Shown: positions 46,611 to 57,279 of the stretch, piece after piece | How positions within the stretch are numbered: position 1 is the first letter of the stretch | How the letters are laid out: each line of letters starts with the position of its first letter | Assembly: GCA_007693295.1 (NCBI GenBank) | Contig: REDT01000194.1 | Span: forward strand, 1 to 59,864 | Direction: 5' to 3' | Source: Balneolaceae bacterium | Lineage (GTDB): Bacteria; Bacteroidota; Rhodothermia; Balneolales; Balneolaceae | Length of the DNA: 59,864 nt | The notes under the pieces: generated by a model | Told to the model about the DNA's origin: nothing | Database searches by the model: none | Seen by the model: only the letters and a program-made list of their open reading frames with translations | Made by a program: the position numbers and the translations under genes

Positions 46611-47312
46611 ATGATACGGTGTAACACTACCATAATTACACTTTGTGTAGCTTTCCTTATTACTTCCCTGATACCGCAAATCATGGAAGCACAGTCTTTT
46701 TCGCGTATTGGAATTGTGGGTAAGGCGGATACCCTTAATCGGGAGAAAGATCCGTATAAAGGAATCATTCTGCAGCCTGTTCTTGAAGAGTATCTCTATT
46801 ATGATCCATATCACGATATTTATACCCTTCAGAACGGTCTCTTTTTGGGTCCTTCACATGGGGGGATAGAAACGACAATTCGTCATTCCGGCAGCGACCT
46901 GTTTGCCAGCTTGTTTTTTGGTGCTTTGAGCGCAAGCAGGTCGGGTTCACCGGTGCAAGAGACATTTACAATTGGCGGACTCTCTTTTGGAAGTGAGTAT
47001 CTGTTGTCCGGTAATCGCATGGTTGTTGATCAAAGGGGACCTGAATTCTACATGAGGCTGAGCCCGGGTATTGGCATAGCCGGAAGAGGGGTGTTTACAG
47101 ATTATGAACCTGATTTTTACCTGGGTGTTTTCACTACTGCAATACTGGGGGCAAATCTGCGAATTTCTGATCGCACATCCTTTTTTATGCATGGAGGGGG
47201 GAGGGTGATCTGGTTTCCGGGCCTTGATGAAATCGGTTTTATGGGCGTGCCGGTCATCTCGGTCGGAATTCAATTTACGACATCTCCTCAGCTACCGATG
47301 GTCAGGTATTAA
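46611..47312 (+). CDS. Secreted/outer-membrane protein of unknown function
   Basis: 233 aa, signal peptide, beta-strand-rich; no family recognised. Confidence 0.6.
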   Translation: MIRCNTTIITLCVAFLITSLIPQIMEAQSFSRIGIVGKADTLNREKDPYKGIILQPVLEEYLYYDPYHDIYTLQNGLFLGPSHGGIETTIRHSGSDLFASLFFGALSASRSGSPVQETFTIGGLSFGSEYLLSGNRMVVDQRGPEFYMRLSPGIGIAGRGVFTDYEPDFYLGVFTTAILGANLRISDRTSFFMHGGGRVIWFPGLDEIGFMGVPVISVGIQFTTSPQLPMVRY

Positions 47313-47401
47313 CGAGCGGTAAATGCATATCATGCTCCCATCGCCCTGAAATGTAATCCAACCGCTGCCACTTATTCCCATACACCATCAGGTCTTTCCC
47401 G

Positions 47402-47703
47402 CTGCCCCTCGGTTCAATCACAGCGCTGATCAAAATCTCGCCTCGGGGCTCTTTGGCTTCGCCACCGTACCCCGAGTTTCAACTCGGGGCTAATCACGTT
47501 CGACACCTTCGGTGTTGGTTTCCGGGTAGTTTTTGAGTGTGAGCAATACACAAAAAACATTGCCAAATCCAAGCGCTGAAGGCGCGCAATCACACAGCCC
47601 CGGGCACCGCCCGGGGTACGGTGGCCCACCCACCCAAAACCTCCGCATCGATCTAGGCAAAACCACGAAGTACAATTGGAGGTTGGTTCGCGGGGTTACG
47701 CAC
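47402..47703 (-). repeat. ~300-bp structured dispersed repeat, copy 2 (inverted relative to copy 1)
   Basis: Reverse complement is collinear with 24644-24943. Confidence 0.9.
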
Positions 47704-47744
47704 CGATAAATAACGGAATCGATTAGCTTCGCACTTTTAACTTC

Positions 47745-49103
47745 TCACGCTCCCATTGCCCTTGTTTTCTTGTGGAAACGGATATTGTGCAGAATTCCCG
47801 CAACGGTTAAACCGGCAATTAATCCCACCCAAAGTCCCGGAGCTCCATAATCAGCGATGAACCCGAGATAGTAGGCTACGGGAATACCGATTAGCCAATA
47901 AGCAAGAAGATTTACATACATAGGCACTTTGGTATCTTTCAGCCCGCGGAGAGCGCCGAAACCGCTCACCTGCAGCCCATCTGAAAGCTGGAAGATAGCA
48001 GCCATCAACAGCAGCTGTACAGCAACTTCAATTACCTCCTGGTCGGTGGTATAGATGGAGGCAATCATTTCCGGAAAAAGATAGATAAAGAGTGCTGTAC
48101 ACGCCATGATACAGGAGGCCACACCCACACCCACAAATCCGCGGAACCGGGCTTCAGAAGGACGCTTTCTTCCAACGGACTGACCAACCCGGGCTGAAAT
48201 GGCCACAGACAGCCCGAATGGGATCATAAACGCCATGGATGCAAAGTTAATGGCCACCTGATGGCCCGCTATGGCTAAAGTGCTGATGGTACTTACCAAT
48301 AAGCTGACTACAGCAAACATGGATACCTCCATCGTTGAACTGACTCCTATAGGCCCTCCTATTCGAAGCAGTTCTCCCAGGTATTTTTTCTCAGGCCATC
48401 GAAACTTCCCGAAGATATCGAACCGCTTGTAGGCTTCAAATCCCATGGTAAACCAGAGCATCGCAATAAACATCACGGTAAATACTATTGCAGAGGCATA
48501 GCCTGTACCGATGGCTCCAAGCTGGGGGAATCCGAGCTTGCCAAACATTAATACGTAATTGGCCGGAATATTGACCAACAGGCCAATGCCTGCAATAAAC
48601 ATGGCCGGCCGGGTTACACTGAGGCCTTCATTAAAATATCGTAAAGCCCCGAATGCATATGCCGGAAAAATACCCCAGGAGATAGCTTTGAGATAACCGT
48701 TGGCAATCGGTACAATCTCTTCGGTAACGCCAATGAGCGGGAAGGCAAAATCGAGATTTCGCAGCAGGATAAAGCTGGGAACTGCCAGGATTTGACTCAG
48801 CCAGAGGACCTGCCGCGCATTTTTACCGATCTGCGTAAATTTGCGGCCACCCACATTTTGAGCCACGATTGGGGTTACGGCCATCATGCAGCCAAGGCAG
48901 AGTACCACAAAGGGAAGAAGTATGCTCGATCCTACCGCAACAGCTGCAAGATCTTCAGGTGAAAGACGGCCGGCCATCACCGTGTCAACAAAACTCATGC
49001 TCATTTGGAGCAGTTGAGCGATAATAACGGGTATACCGATTTTGAGCAGGCTCGAAACCTCCTGTTTAATACTGTTATTATATGTGGGTTGTGTGGGTTC
49101 CAT
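47745..49103 (-). CDS. MATE-family efflux transporter
   Basis: 452 aa, ~12 TM; IPVIIAQLLQMSMSFVDTVMAGRLSPEDLAAVAVGSSI...QVSGFGALRGLKDTKVPMYVNLLAYWLIGIPVAYYLGF. Confidence 0.95.
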   Translation of the reverse strand: MEPTQPTYNNSIKQEVSSLLKIGIPVIIAQLLQMSMSFVDTVMAGRLSPEDLAAVAVGSSILLPFVVLCLGCMMAVTPIVAQNVGGRKFTQIGKNARQVLWLSQILAVPSFILLRNLDFAFPLIGVTEEIVPIANGYLKAISWGIFPAYAFGALRYFNEGLSVTRPAMFIAGIGLLVNIPANYVLMFGKLGFPQLGAIGTGYASAIVFTVMFIAMLWFTMGFEAYKRFDIFGKFRWPEKKYLGELLRIGGPIGVSSTMEVSMFAVVSLLVSTISTLAIAGHQVAINFASMAFMIPFGLSVAISARVGQSVGRKRPSEARFRGFVGVGVASCIMACTALFIYLFPEMIASIYTTDQEVIEVAVQLLLMAAIFQLSDGLQVSGFGALRGLKDTKVPMYVNLLAYWLIGIPVAYYLGFIADYGAPGLWVGLIAGLTVAGILHNIRFHKKTRAMGA

Positions 49104-49318
49104 CAGAAATTGTGAAGGGCAGATGGTACGAAGATTTAGGCTGACTTGTTACCGGAAATATCTGTGTAAGGCAGGTTGAGTTAAATCTGCCGGGCAGCTA
49201 GTTGCGATCCGATTTTTCAGTTATATATTTTAGAGGCAACAATTCGGAAAATCCACTCAACTTTTAGTACATTTTAACCTGACTTCAAGATATAATCATA
49301 GAGCTTGGCAATGAAAAA

Positions 49319-49442
49319 GTCCCCTCCTTTCCAAGGAGGGGATTTAGGGGAGGTTGAATCAGGCTAATGAGCTAACTTCTAAACTTAAAGCCTTGTTCTA
49401 AAAGCAGTAACCACCCCCGACCCCTCCTTACAAAGGAGTGGA
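49319..49442. repeat. Inverted pair of CCCCTCC-type hairpin elements (REPIN/MITE-like)
   Basis: CCCCTCCTTTCCAAGGAGGGGATTTAGGGGAGGTT ... AACCACCCCCGACCCCTCCTTACAAAGGAGTGG. Confidence 0.75.
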
Positions 49443-49538
49443 AGCTCTTTTCTCAAATTTTTAATTCGAACTCATGTTTTTAAAAATTAGATTTAAAAAG
49501 AGATACAAGCAGATTAAAAGCTAAACAAAGGAGAACGT

Positions 49539-50435
49539 ATGGCCAAGCGTGTATTGATAATGAGCGGTGGTGGTGCAAAGGGAGCCTTTCAGGCCGGAGT
49601 TATTGAGCAGCTAAGCAAAAACGGATGGAAACCAGACGCAGTTGCCGGGATAAGCGTAGGGGCTCTGAATGGTATAATGGTGGCAACGGGTAAATCGGAT
49701 GAATTGGGTTCTGTTTGGAGTGATCTTCGCGAAGAGGAGATTCTAAAAAGGCGCCGGTTTGACCGGAAAGTGAGTAATTTTATACTGCACAAAATCGGTA
49801 TCAGAAAACCTCCACTGGGTTTTTTTGATAATTCGCCGCTCAGAGAAAAACTGCGAAAGTCTGTGGGAAACCGGTTTATAACAGATTTTTATTGTGGCAC
49901 CGTAAACATTTCAACAGGTGCTTACCGGGAGCACAAAGGCCTTCGTGGAATGGTGCCATGGAATATGCTTGAACAAGTGCTTGCCAGTACAGCCATCCCG
50001 GTGGTTTTTGATCCGGTTGAGTTGAATGGCGACCTGCATGTGGATGGTGGCATTCGCCATGTGAACCCGATTGGCCAGGTCTTAAAAGATCACAGCCCGG
50101 ACGAAGTAGTCTTGGTGATAACCCGAAAGTTCAGGGAATTTGGTGAACCCCGAACGGTGAAAGACATAGTGGATATTTCCGTTCAGACTCTCAATATCAT
50201 TCTTGAGGAGATCTTTATGAAAGATTTGCGGGAATTTACCCGGATTAACCGGCTCGTAAAGCAGGCTGATGAGCAGGGGGCTGTATTGAAGAAAAGCAAC
50301 GGAAAGCCTTATAAAGTATACAAAGCCACTCTCTATCAACCCAATGAATCTCTCGGAAGCAGCCTCAACTTCTCAGCAGAACAGGCCAGAAAAAACATCA
50401 AAATTGGCCTTGAGGCTGAGGGCGTTGAGCTTTGA
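49539..50435 (+). CDS. Patatin-like phospholipase
   Basis: MSGGGAKGAFQAGVIEQL, GISVGALNG (GxSxG), VDGGIRH (DGG). Confidence 0.93.
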   Translation: MAKRVLIMSGGGAKGAFQAGVIEQLSKNGWKPDAVAGISVGALNGIMVATGKSDELGSVWSDLREEEILKRRRFDRKVSNFILHKIGIRKPPLGFFDNSPLREKLRKSVGNRFITDFYCGTVNISTGAYREHKGLRGMVPWNMLEQVLASTAIPVVFDPVELNGDLHVDGGIRHVNPIGQVLKDHSPDEVVLVITRKFREFGEPRTVKDIVDISVQTLNIILEEIFMKDLREFTRINRLVKQADEQGAVLKKSNGKPYKVYKATLYQPNESLGSSLNFSAEQARKNIKIGLEAEGVEL

Positions 50436-50550
50436 TGCCGCCAGTGTTTTCCTAGCCCTGATTTCTTGGGGCGCATTGAGGAAGAAGGTTGAAGGTTGAA
50501 ACGTTAAACGCTGAACGTGTAACCTTTAACGTAACACCGTGCACCGTGTA

Positions 50551-50584
50551 CTCCCGATGGGTCGGGATGTCGCTATCGCGCCAC
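50551..50584. repeat. Dispersed head repeat, copy C (inverted)
   Basis: CTCCCGATGGGTCGGGATGTCGCTATCGCGCCAC is the reverse complement of the copies A/B core. Confidence 0.9.
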
Positions 50585-53500
50585 CTACGTCTTCACCGGA
50601 ATTGTGATATAGAAGGTAGTACCCTTGCCCTCTTCCGACTCGAAGCGAATATCTGCATGGTGTGCCTCCATGATCTTCTTGGTAATGGCCAGACCGAGAC
50701 CGGTACCGCTCGATTTGGTTGAAAAGTTGGGCACAAAAATCTTACTTCTGTCTGCTATGTCTATTCCGCTTCCGTTATCGCGGATACTGATCAACACATC
50801 ACTCTTCTGTCGCTTTACGGTTATTCCGATGTTGGCATGTCCGTTCTCATGGGCCTCTATACCGTTTTTAACCAGGTTGATGAGAGCTCTTCTAAGCTCA
50901 TCTTCCGATGCCATGACGATAATCTCCTCGGTTGGCTGTGAAAGGGTAACCGTAACGGCTTCATCATTGTTGTATAGATTTACTACAGAATCGATCAGCT
51001 TGTTTAGGTTTAACGGCTCCAGCGCCTCCTGGACAGGTTTGGCAAATTTGGAAAAATCGGAAGCAATTTTATTCAGAGAATCGATCTGCTCAATCACATT
51101 CGCTGCCGTCCGTTCAATAACAGGCTTCAGTTTCATCACATCGTCGGGATTGGCTTCGAGCTGGCGCTGCAGGTGCTGCAGGTTCAGCTTCATGGGAGTG
51201 AGCGGATTCTTGATCTCATGGGCTACCTGCTGTGCCATCTCCTTCCATGCGGCTTCCCGCTCTGCAAGCAAAAGTTCTTTTTGAGCTTCATCGAGGCGTT
51301 CAACCATTTGGTTATATGCATGGGCCAGCGTTCCAATCTCATCCTTGCTGGTAACAGCAACCTGTGTTTTCATATCTCCCCTTGAAATTTTATTCAACCC
51401 CGATTGAATGACCTGTAGTGGTTTGGTGAGCTGATTGGAGAGGAAAACCGTTCCGATAATGAACAGGCCAAAAATGACAAGATAAACCCCAAAAAGATAG
51501 CTGATGGTCTCTAAAAGCTGTTCCTTGTAAACGGGTGATTGAACGAATGTAGGAATAGCAATGGCTCCAACCGGCCTGTTCTCTTCATTGAGCAGTGCCC
51601 GGTACCCGATGAGCAGTGTTTCGCTGCCAATTTGTGCAGTAGTCATGTAGTGCCTGCGCTCACGATTGTAAAGGAAATCATAAGCGGGGTAGGGCATCGA
51701 CCTGGGCATGAGATGCTGCTGAAAAATCTGAGGGGTTGTAGAGTCGATTACATTTGCCCGGCCATAAAGGATGGCATCTACATTAAGCGGTGTTGCAAAT
51801 TCATTTAAACGCGAAGAGCTGCTCTGTACCTGCTGGAAGTTAATTTCACCCCGAAGAGATTCACTTAGGCTATTTAATGTTGTGATCAGTTCACGCTCTA
51901 CATTTTTTTCATTCTGGTTTCCCACGGCATACTGGGTGGCGAAAATCAATACGGTAAGAAAAAGTATGGTAGCCAGGGTAAGGCCATCTAAAAGGCGGTG
52001 TTTGAACTTACGGCTCTGACCAAACAGCCCGAGGCTTTTTAATCCGCCCAGGGCCAAAAGAGAGAACACGATCAACCCGAAAAAAACCAGCACGATTTGC
52101 AGCCTGAAGTAGGAGAATAAATGATGGTTAAAGCCATAGACGGCGGTGCTGGCCTTAAATATTTTTTGATCATCTCCTTTAAGAAGCACCTCCCTGAATG
52201 AACCTTGGGCTGTAATATTTGTGATAAACGCTATGGAATCACTCCTGGCAATTTCAGCTTCACGAACCGGCAGGCGGTTGTATTCGGGCTGATTGTTGTA
52301 GATTCCCTGCATGGCGCTGCGGGTAACCCGGTTATCGGTAAACTCGGCTATGTAATAACTCTGTTTCCAGTCGTCGCTGGTAGCAGCGGCCAGTACGGCC
52401 CGCATCGGTTTGTTGTAATCGGGCCGTTCCTGGTATGCGGCTCCAAAGATCCAGGCGATGATTTCATTCACTTCAGCCTCGTCATAAATTGGAATCCATC
52501 CGCGGTTAAACGAGATGAAATTCTCACCAAGATTAACAGGCCTTTCATAAATGATTGGCCGGTTAGTCATTCTGCGGATTTGCTGCTCCCGGTGTGAAGT
52601 CGACATCAAGGCAATATCCACAAGCGATCTCCAGCCGGGAGTGTCGAGATTGGTCGAGAAGTCGCTAATCATTTCACCCTGTGTATCAAGCAGCTGTATC
52701 TCAAAGGAGTGGTTTCTCCAGTCCGGCCGAATACTTGAGCGAATAGCACGCTGAAATTGAGCCTGAGCAGTCAACGTTCGATTCTGAATGTCTTCTTCAG
52801 ACAGATAAAGCAGGTTTCGCTCAAGGTCACTAAGCAGTGTTGTTAAGATCTCCCGGGTATCTGTAATCTCTTCACTGGCAAAAGTGCTGGCCCGTTCAAG
52901 CAACTCCCTGTCCATCCGTTCGTTGGAGGAGTTCCAGATAACAACATAGATCACTGAGGAGGCAAAAAATACACCTATCATCAACTTTCTGAAACCGGAC
53001 ATTTCACGAAAATAGTAGGTGTATTTGTGTATGGCATGAACAAGCCACAGAAAAATTAGAAACTGGCCCGCAGCAAGCAGAAATACCCAGCTAAACATTG
53101 ACTGAAGAGCCAGGAACAGGTCTGTCAGATAGTAAAAAAGTATGAAACTGAATGTAGCGGTTACAGCAATTACCGTAGATTTATCCTGTTCTCTTTGATA
53201 GAGGTAGTGGGTTGAAGTAAGAATAATTCCGCTTATGGCGATAAAGAAAAGGGCAGATGATACATAGAAAATGAAGGATTTGGGATCAGGTACAAGCTCC
53301 AGGTCTAAGAGCGGTATTCTGCTTTCAACCAACAGGTTTTGGGTTGCTAAAATAAAAAAGAGGATCAAAAACGCCGACACCGCACCCAGCAGAATCGAGA
53401 TCGTCAGCATTTTGAAATGATTTTGACCTTTGGCATCCGGATCATGCATATTACGGGCGTAGTAAACAATAATAAAGGCCAGGAAGAACAAGAGAGAGTT

Positions 53501-54445
53501 GAAAAGGTAAGATGCCAGGCTCAAAATGGTGTTTTCATCCGCCCCGCTGAAAACAGTTGTGAAATAGCCGGCCCAGCTATCTAAAATTCCGGATTGGAAG
53601 AGCACCGGCCAGCTTAACAAGACAATTACGAGCCAAAACAGCTGCGAAAGTTTACTTCTGCTTACCCGGCTTGCTGCGATAACAAGAATAAAAAAAGCGA
53701 AAAACAGTGTAATCTGAAACCAAACCCTCCATGTTGAAACCTGTTCACTGTAGGTTTGCGAATAGGTTTCAATATCATCAATAGAGGCGTATACAATACC
53801 AACCGAATCGGCAGATTCTGTGGATAGGGTTTTATATATAATGTTATCGGTCTCCGGGTCAAAAAAATTAAAGCTTACCGGGTAGTGGTTTTTTAGTGAG
53901 GGATCTTTTGAGAGATTAAAAATAACATCGTCAGAGAAGGGGAGGTTGCTGGTGAGTTCCAGCTTTCGGGCGGTTAGCAGATCATAGGAAAATTCATCAA
54001 TCTGAAACGAACGTTGCCCGAAAAGGTAAACAACGTTATTTCTTTTCAGCAAACTTACCTGTAAAGAGTCATGATCAGCCGGACCTCCCATTGTGACCGG
54101 GGTGAGGTTAAACCCCTTCCAGACCCATCGGCTGTCGTTCCGGTGCAGCGATATGCCCCAGAAGTTAAACTCTTCAAATTGATTATAAACAAAGGATCTG
54201 TTTTGTTCGGCTAACGGTACCCTGGAGAGTGTCTGGTATAGTTGATTGGATTCTTCAACAAAATCGTCATGGATTGAGTTGAAAAGTTGGCGGCCCTTAT
54301 CCAGACTTCGTTCAATTTCATAATCGAAATTATCACCATGGGCCTGAGGCTTATTGTTCGCAAACTCAAAAAAGCCGTAACTGACTACGATTGCAATCAG
54401 CAGCAATAACGGCCAGGAGTAAGGATATGTGAATGGGTTACTCAA
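50585..54445 (-). CDS. Large membrane sensor histidine kinase (NtrY-like)
   Basis: 1286 aa; many TMs, HAMP, HEIKNPLTPMKLNLQHLQRQLE, GTGLGLAITKKIMEAH. Confidence 0.92.
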   Translation of the reverse strand: MSNPFTYPYSWPLLLLIAIVVSYGFFEFANNKPQAHGDNFDYEIERSLDKGRQLFNSIHDDFVEESNQLYQTLSRVPLAEQNRSFVYNQFEEFNFWGISLHRNDSRWVWKGFNLTPVTMGGPADHDSLQVSLLKRNNVVYLFGQRSFQIDEFSYDLLTARKLELTSNLPFSDDVIFNLSKDPSLKNHYPVSFNFFDPETDNIIYKTLSTESADSVGIVYASIDDIETYSQTYSEQVSTWRVWFQITLFFAFFILVIAASRVSRSKLSQLFWLVIVLLSWPVLFQSGILDSWAGYFTTVFSGADENTILSLASYLFNSLLFFLAFIIVYYARNMHDPDAKGQNHFKMLTISILLGAVSAFLILFFILATQNLLVESRIPLLDLELVPDPKSFIFYVSSALFFIAISGIILTSTHYLYQREQDKSTVIAVTATFSFILFYYLTDLFLALQSMFSWVFLLAAGQFLIFLWLVHAIHKYTYYFREMSGFRKLMIGVFFASSVIYVVIWNSSNERMDRELLERASTFASEEITDTREILTTLLSDLERNLLYLSEEDIQNRTLTAQAQFQRAIRSSIRPDWRNHSFEIQLLDTQGEMISDFSTNLDTPGWRSLVDIALMSTSHREQQIRRMTNRPIIYERPVNLGENFISFNRGWIPIYDEAEVNEIIAWIFGAAYQERPDYNKPMRAVLAAATSDDWKQSYYIAEFTDNRVTRSAMQGIYNNQPEYNRLPVREAEIARSDSIAFITNITAQGSFREVLLKGDDQKIFKASTAVYGFNHHLFSYFRLQIVLVFFGLIVFSLLALGGLKSLGLFGQSRKFKHRLLDGLTLATILFLTVLIFATQYAVGNQNEKNVERELITTLNSLSESLRGEINFQQVQSSSSRLNEFATPLNVDAILYGRANVIDSTTPQIFQQHLMPRSMPYPAYDFLYNRERRHYMTTAQIGSETLLIGYRALLNEENRPVGAIAIPTFVQSPVYKEQLLETISYLFGVYLVIFGLFIIGTVFLSNQLTKPLQVIQSGLNKISRGDMKTQVAVTSKDEIGTLAHAYNQMVERLDEAQKELLLAEREAAWKEMAQQVAHEIKNPLTPMKLNLQHLQRQLEANPDDVMKLKPVIERTAANVIEQIDSLNKIASDFSKFAKPVQEALEPLNLNKLIDSVVNLYNNDEAVTVTLSQPTEEIIVMASEDELRRALINLVKNGIEAHENGHANIGITVKRQKSDVLISIRDNGSGIDIADRSKIFVPNFSTKSSGTGLGLAITKKIMEAHHADIRFESEEGKGTTFYITIPVKT

Positions 54446-54599
54446 TGGAGTAATTTCTTAAAAGATGTTTAAAAACCCTTGAAAGCCGGGGGATTTTAAA
54501 ATTCAGGGGAATCGATTTATGCCGGAAACTGAAAAGTGCCCCTTCCATTTAAAAAAAGGGGGCAATCTCAATATTTAGCGAAAGTTCGAGATTAAGCTT

Positions 54600-55019
54600 C
54601 TATAGGGCGTCTGCCACTTCGGTAACAACAGCATCATTCCACATTCGCTCTATTCCGTAATAGTCTCTTTTCTCTTCACTAAAAATGTGAACTACTATAT
54701 TTACATAATCGAGAATTACCCAGTTTCGGGCCTCCATACCTTCCTTTTTCCATGGGTTTTCTCCAATCTCTTCCTTCACTTTCTCATGAACACTGTTGGC
54801 TAGTGCACGTATTTGGGTATCGGATGTACCATGGCAAACAACAAAAAAATCGGCTAAAGTGGTCAGGTTTCTCACATCAAGAATAACAATATCCTTGGCT
54901 TTCTTTTCAAGAAGCCCTTCAGTAATGGCCTCAATTAATTTTTTAGAATCCGCTGTTTTATTTGAAGATGAAGTAGAAAATTGACTTATTTTTGTCTCTT
55001 TTTGATCTGTCATTAGCAT
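54600..55019 (-). CDS. rsfS: Ribosomal silencing factor RsfS
   Basis: DIVILDVRNLTTLADFFVVCHGTSDTQIRALA...EGMEARNWVILDYVNIVVHIF. Confidence 0.95.
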   Translation of the reverse strand: MLMTDQKETKISQFSTSSSNKTADSKKLIEAITEGLLEKKAKDIVILDVRNLTTLADFFVVCHGTSDTQIRALANSVHEKVKEEIGENPWKKEGMEARNWVILDYVNIVVHIFSEEKRDYYGIERMWNDAVVTEVADAL

Positions 55020-55020
55020 T

Positions 55021-55476
55021 TTAAAGATTTAATGATTCATAATCTGATCCTATGACCAGAGTCACATCCAGGTAGAAGTCGGGTGACTCTTCTCTGAGTA
55101 TTTGTTGTTCGGATATTCCAATGGCACGTGCCACCCGTCTTGCGTTCTCCATATGACCGCTTCTCGAAATCACCATTGAACTGGTAACATTAAAATGGTC
55201 GAAGTTTCCCGTTTCTACAACATCAAATCCAAACTGCCTTAATGAGCTGGTATACTGTGTGGCAAGGCCGGGTACACCGGCGCCATTTAAAACTTCCAGT
55301 TGAATGATGTTGCTGATTAAAGCAGGATCCTGTGTTGCCCGTTCACTGATAATTCTGGGGTAGAGTAAGCGGGTTGCAAGGGCAACTATAAGAATAAAGA
55401 GGAGTACTCCGAGAAATCCTATCGCTGAATTAAGCAGTAAATTTTTTTGGCTGTTGTTGAGTGATTTTTGGGCCAT
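55021..55476 (-). CDS. LytR C-terminal-domain protein with one TM
   Basis: TM then IQLEVLNGAGVPGLATQYTSSLRQFGFDVVETGNF...VTLVIGSDY. Confidence 0.82.
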   Translation of the reverse strand: MAQKSLNNSQKNLLLNSAIGFLGVLLFILIVALATRLLYPRIISERATQDPALISNIIQLEVLNGAGVPGLATQYTSSLRQFGFDVVETGNFDHFNVTSSMVISRSGHMENARRVARAIGISEQQILREESPDFYLDVTLVIGSDYESLNL

Positions 55477-55484
55477 TTAAAACG

Positions 55485-56024
55485 TTAATACAAGGGTGAT
55501 CTTCGATTAAATGGAGAGTACAGGTTGCCAAACCCGTGGCGATTGTAGTTGGAGTAGTATGGATTTTGGGAAAATGAGAGTGAGATACGCGCATTATCAG
55601 AGATCTTATAGTCGATCCGTGCCTGATCAATCACAATTTGTGCTCCCAAATTATCATTACTCATAAAGCTGTTGCCGAAAGGTGAATGCAGAACAGAGAC
55701 GTCGAGCTGCGCGTCAAAACGTTCACTTACATCAAAAAACATTGAATTCGTATAGGCATTCAGATTTTGAGTTTGCCCGCCAAAATTGGAAAAACTCATC
55801 GAGTATGAGTGGCTCATTGTCATGTTTAATAAATTCATCCAGCTACCTGTAGAAGGGGTCTGTGTGTGCGTAATGGCGCCGGTATACTCCTCAGGGGTGT
55901 ATGTAAGATCTTTACGAAGCTGAGCTTCGGCAATGAAAGCTGTGCAGAACACAATGAGTATAAGTAATGATGTGAATTTCATAGCAGGATCAATTTGTTT
56001 TCTTAAGAAACGATTCATGAACAC
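55485..56024 (-). CDS. Hypothetical secreted protein
   Basis: 179-aa ORF with signal peptide directly upstream of the LytR_C gene. Confidence 0.65.
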   Translation of the reverse strand: MFMNRFLRKQIDPAMKFTSLLILIVFCTAFIAEAQLRKDLTYTPEEYTGAITHTQTPSTGSWMNLLNMTMSHSYSMSFSNFGGQTQNLNAYTNSMFFDVSERFDAQLDVSVLHSPFGNSFMSNDNLGAQIVIDQARIDYKISDNARISLSFSQNPYYSNYNRHGFGNLYSPFNRRSPLY

Positions 56025-56217
56025 CTTTAATTATACGCAAATGGGAAGAGTTAGTAAACAAATTTGAATTTTTTTGAATGGTTCTTATAAGTACATATTA
56101 TAAGCGGCTTTCCAAGCGTTAATGTAAAAGAGGCTTGTAAAATGCACTATAATACGGTATATTAACTAGCTTCTGCTTTAATGAAATTTTTAACGCAAAA
56201 CCACTACCGTTTTGAAA

Positions 56218-57264
56218 ATGAAACTTACGGATTTCAAGTTTGAAATCGAAGATTTTAATGTACCCGACGAGCCTGTAGATCCACGAGATTCCTCCAAGTT
56301 AATGGTCTTAAACAGAGAAGACCGATCCATTAAGCATGAGACCTTTTCCGATATTCATAAATATATGAATGAAGGAGATGTGATAATCTATAACAACACC
56401 AAAGTTTTCCCTGCCAAGCTTAAAGGTAAAAAAGAGAAGACTGAAGCCGATATTGAAGTTTTTCTTCTCAGAGAGTTGCAGCCTGAAAACATGTTGTGGG
56501 ATGTTCTTGTTGAGCCCGCACGAAAAATTCGAATCGGCAATAAGCTTTATTTTGGCGATGAGTTAATGGCTGAGGTTGTGGATAATACCACATCGCGCGG
56601 CAGAACCATACGTTTCCTGTACGACGGGCCCAATGATGAGCTGTACGACCGTCTCGATGAGATAGGCGACATGCCGTTGCCTCCGTACATAGAGCGCGAG
56701 CCGAAAGACTCTGACAAGGAGCGCTATCAAACCATCTTTGCAAAGGAGAGGGGTGCGGTTGCGGCTCCTACTGCGGGCATGCATTTTACACCGGAACTGG
56801 TGCAAAAATTAGAGAAAAAAGGTGTTGAATTTTTACCGGTAACGCTCCACATAGGATGGGGAACATTTCGGCCTGTTGAGGTTGAGGATTTGACAAAGCA
56901 CAGAATGGACTCGGAGAACTACTACATCTCCAAAGAGACTTCAGATCGCATTAATATTGCCCTGAAAAGTAAAACCAATAAAGTGGTTGCTTGTGGTACT
57001 TCTGCAGTTCGGGTTATTGAGACCAGTGTAATGGCCAGCGGTATGTCGAAAGCAGGAACCGGCTGGACCGATAAGTTTATCTATCCCGATTATCCGTTTA
57101 AGATTACGGAAGCGGTAATTACAAATTTCCACCGCCCTGAATCAACACTTCTCATGCTTGCCGCAGCATTTGGCAGTTTTGAATTTGTAAAAGAAGCCTA
57201 TAAAGAGGCTGTGGCGAACGACTACCGGTTCTTCTCGTTTGGAGATGCAATGCTCATTCTTTAA
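56218..57264 (+). CDS. queA: S-adenosylmethionine:tRNA ribosyltransferase-isomerase
   Basis: DVIIYNNTKVFPAKLKGKK...AAPTAGMHFTPELVQKL...LHIGWGTFRPVEVEDLTKHRMDSE. Confidence 0.97.
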   Translation: MKLTDFKFEIEDFNVPDEPVDPRDSSKLMVLNREDRSIKHETFSDIHKYMNEGDVIIYNNTKVFPAKLKGKKEKTEADIEVFLLRELQPENMLWDVLVEPARKIRIGNKLYFGDELMAEVVDNTTSRGRTIRFLYDGPNDELYDRLDEIGDMPLPPYIEREPKDSDKERYQTIFAKERGAVAAPTAGMHFTPELVQKLEKKGVEFLPVTLHIGWGTFRPVEVEDLTKHRMDSENYYISKETSDRINIALKSKTNKVVACGTSAVRVIETSVMASGMSKAGTGWTDKFIYPDYPFKITEAVITNFHRPESTLLMLAAAFGSFEFVKEAYKEAVANDYRFFSFGDAMLIL

Positions 57265-57279
57265 GAAGGGTGGACTGTT

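Noticed and set aside
47414-47675. Small minus-strand ORFs (MGHRTPGGARGCVIARLQ..., MYFVVLPRSMRRFWVGG...)
   Set aside because: Lie inside the ~300-bp structured repeat; hairpin-derived peptides, not conserved in copy 1.
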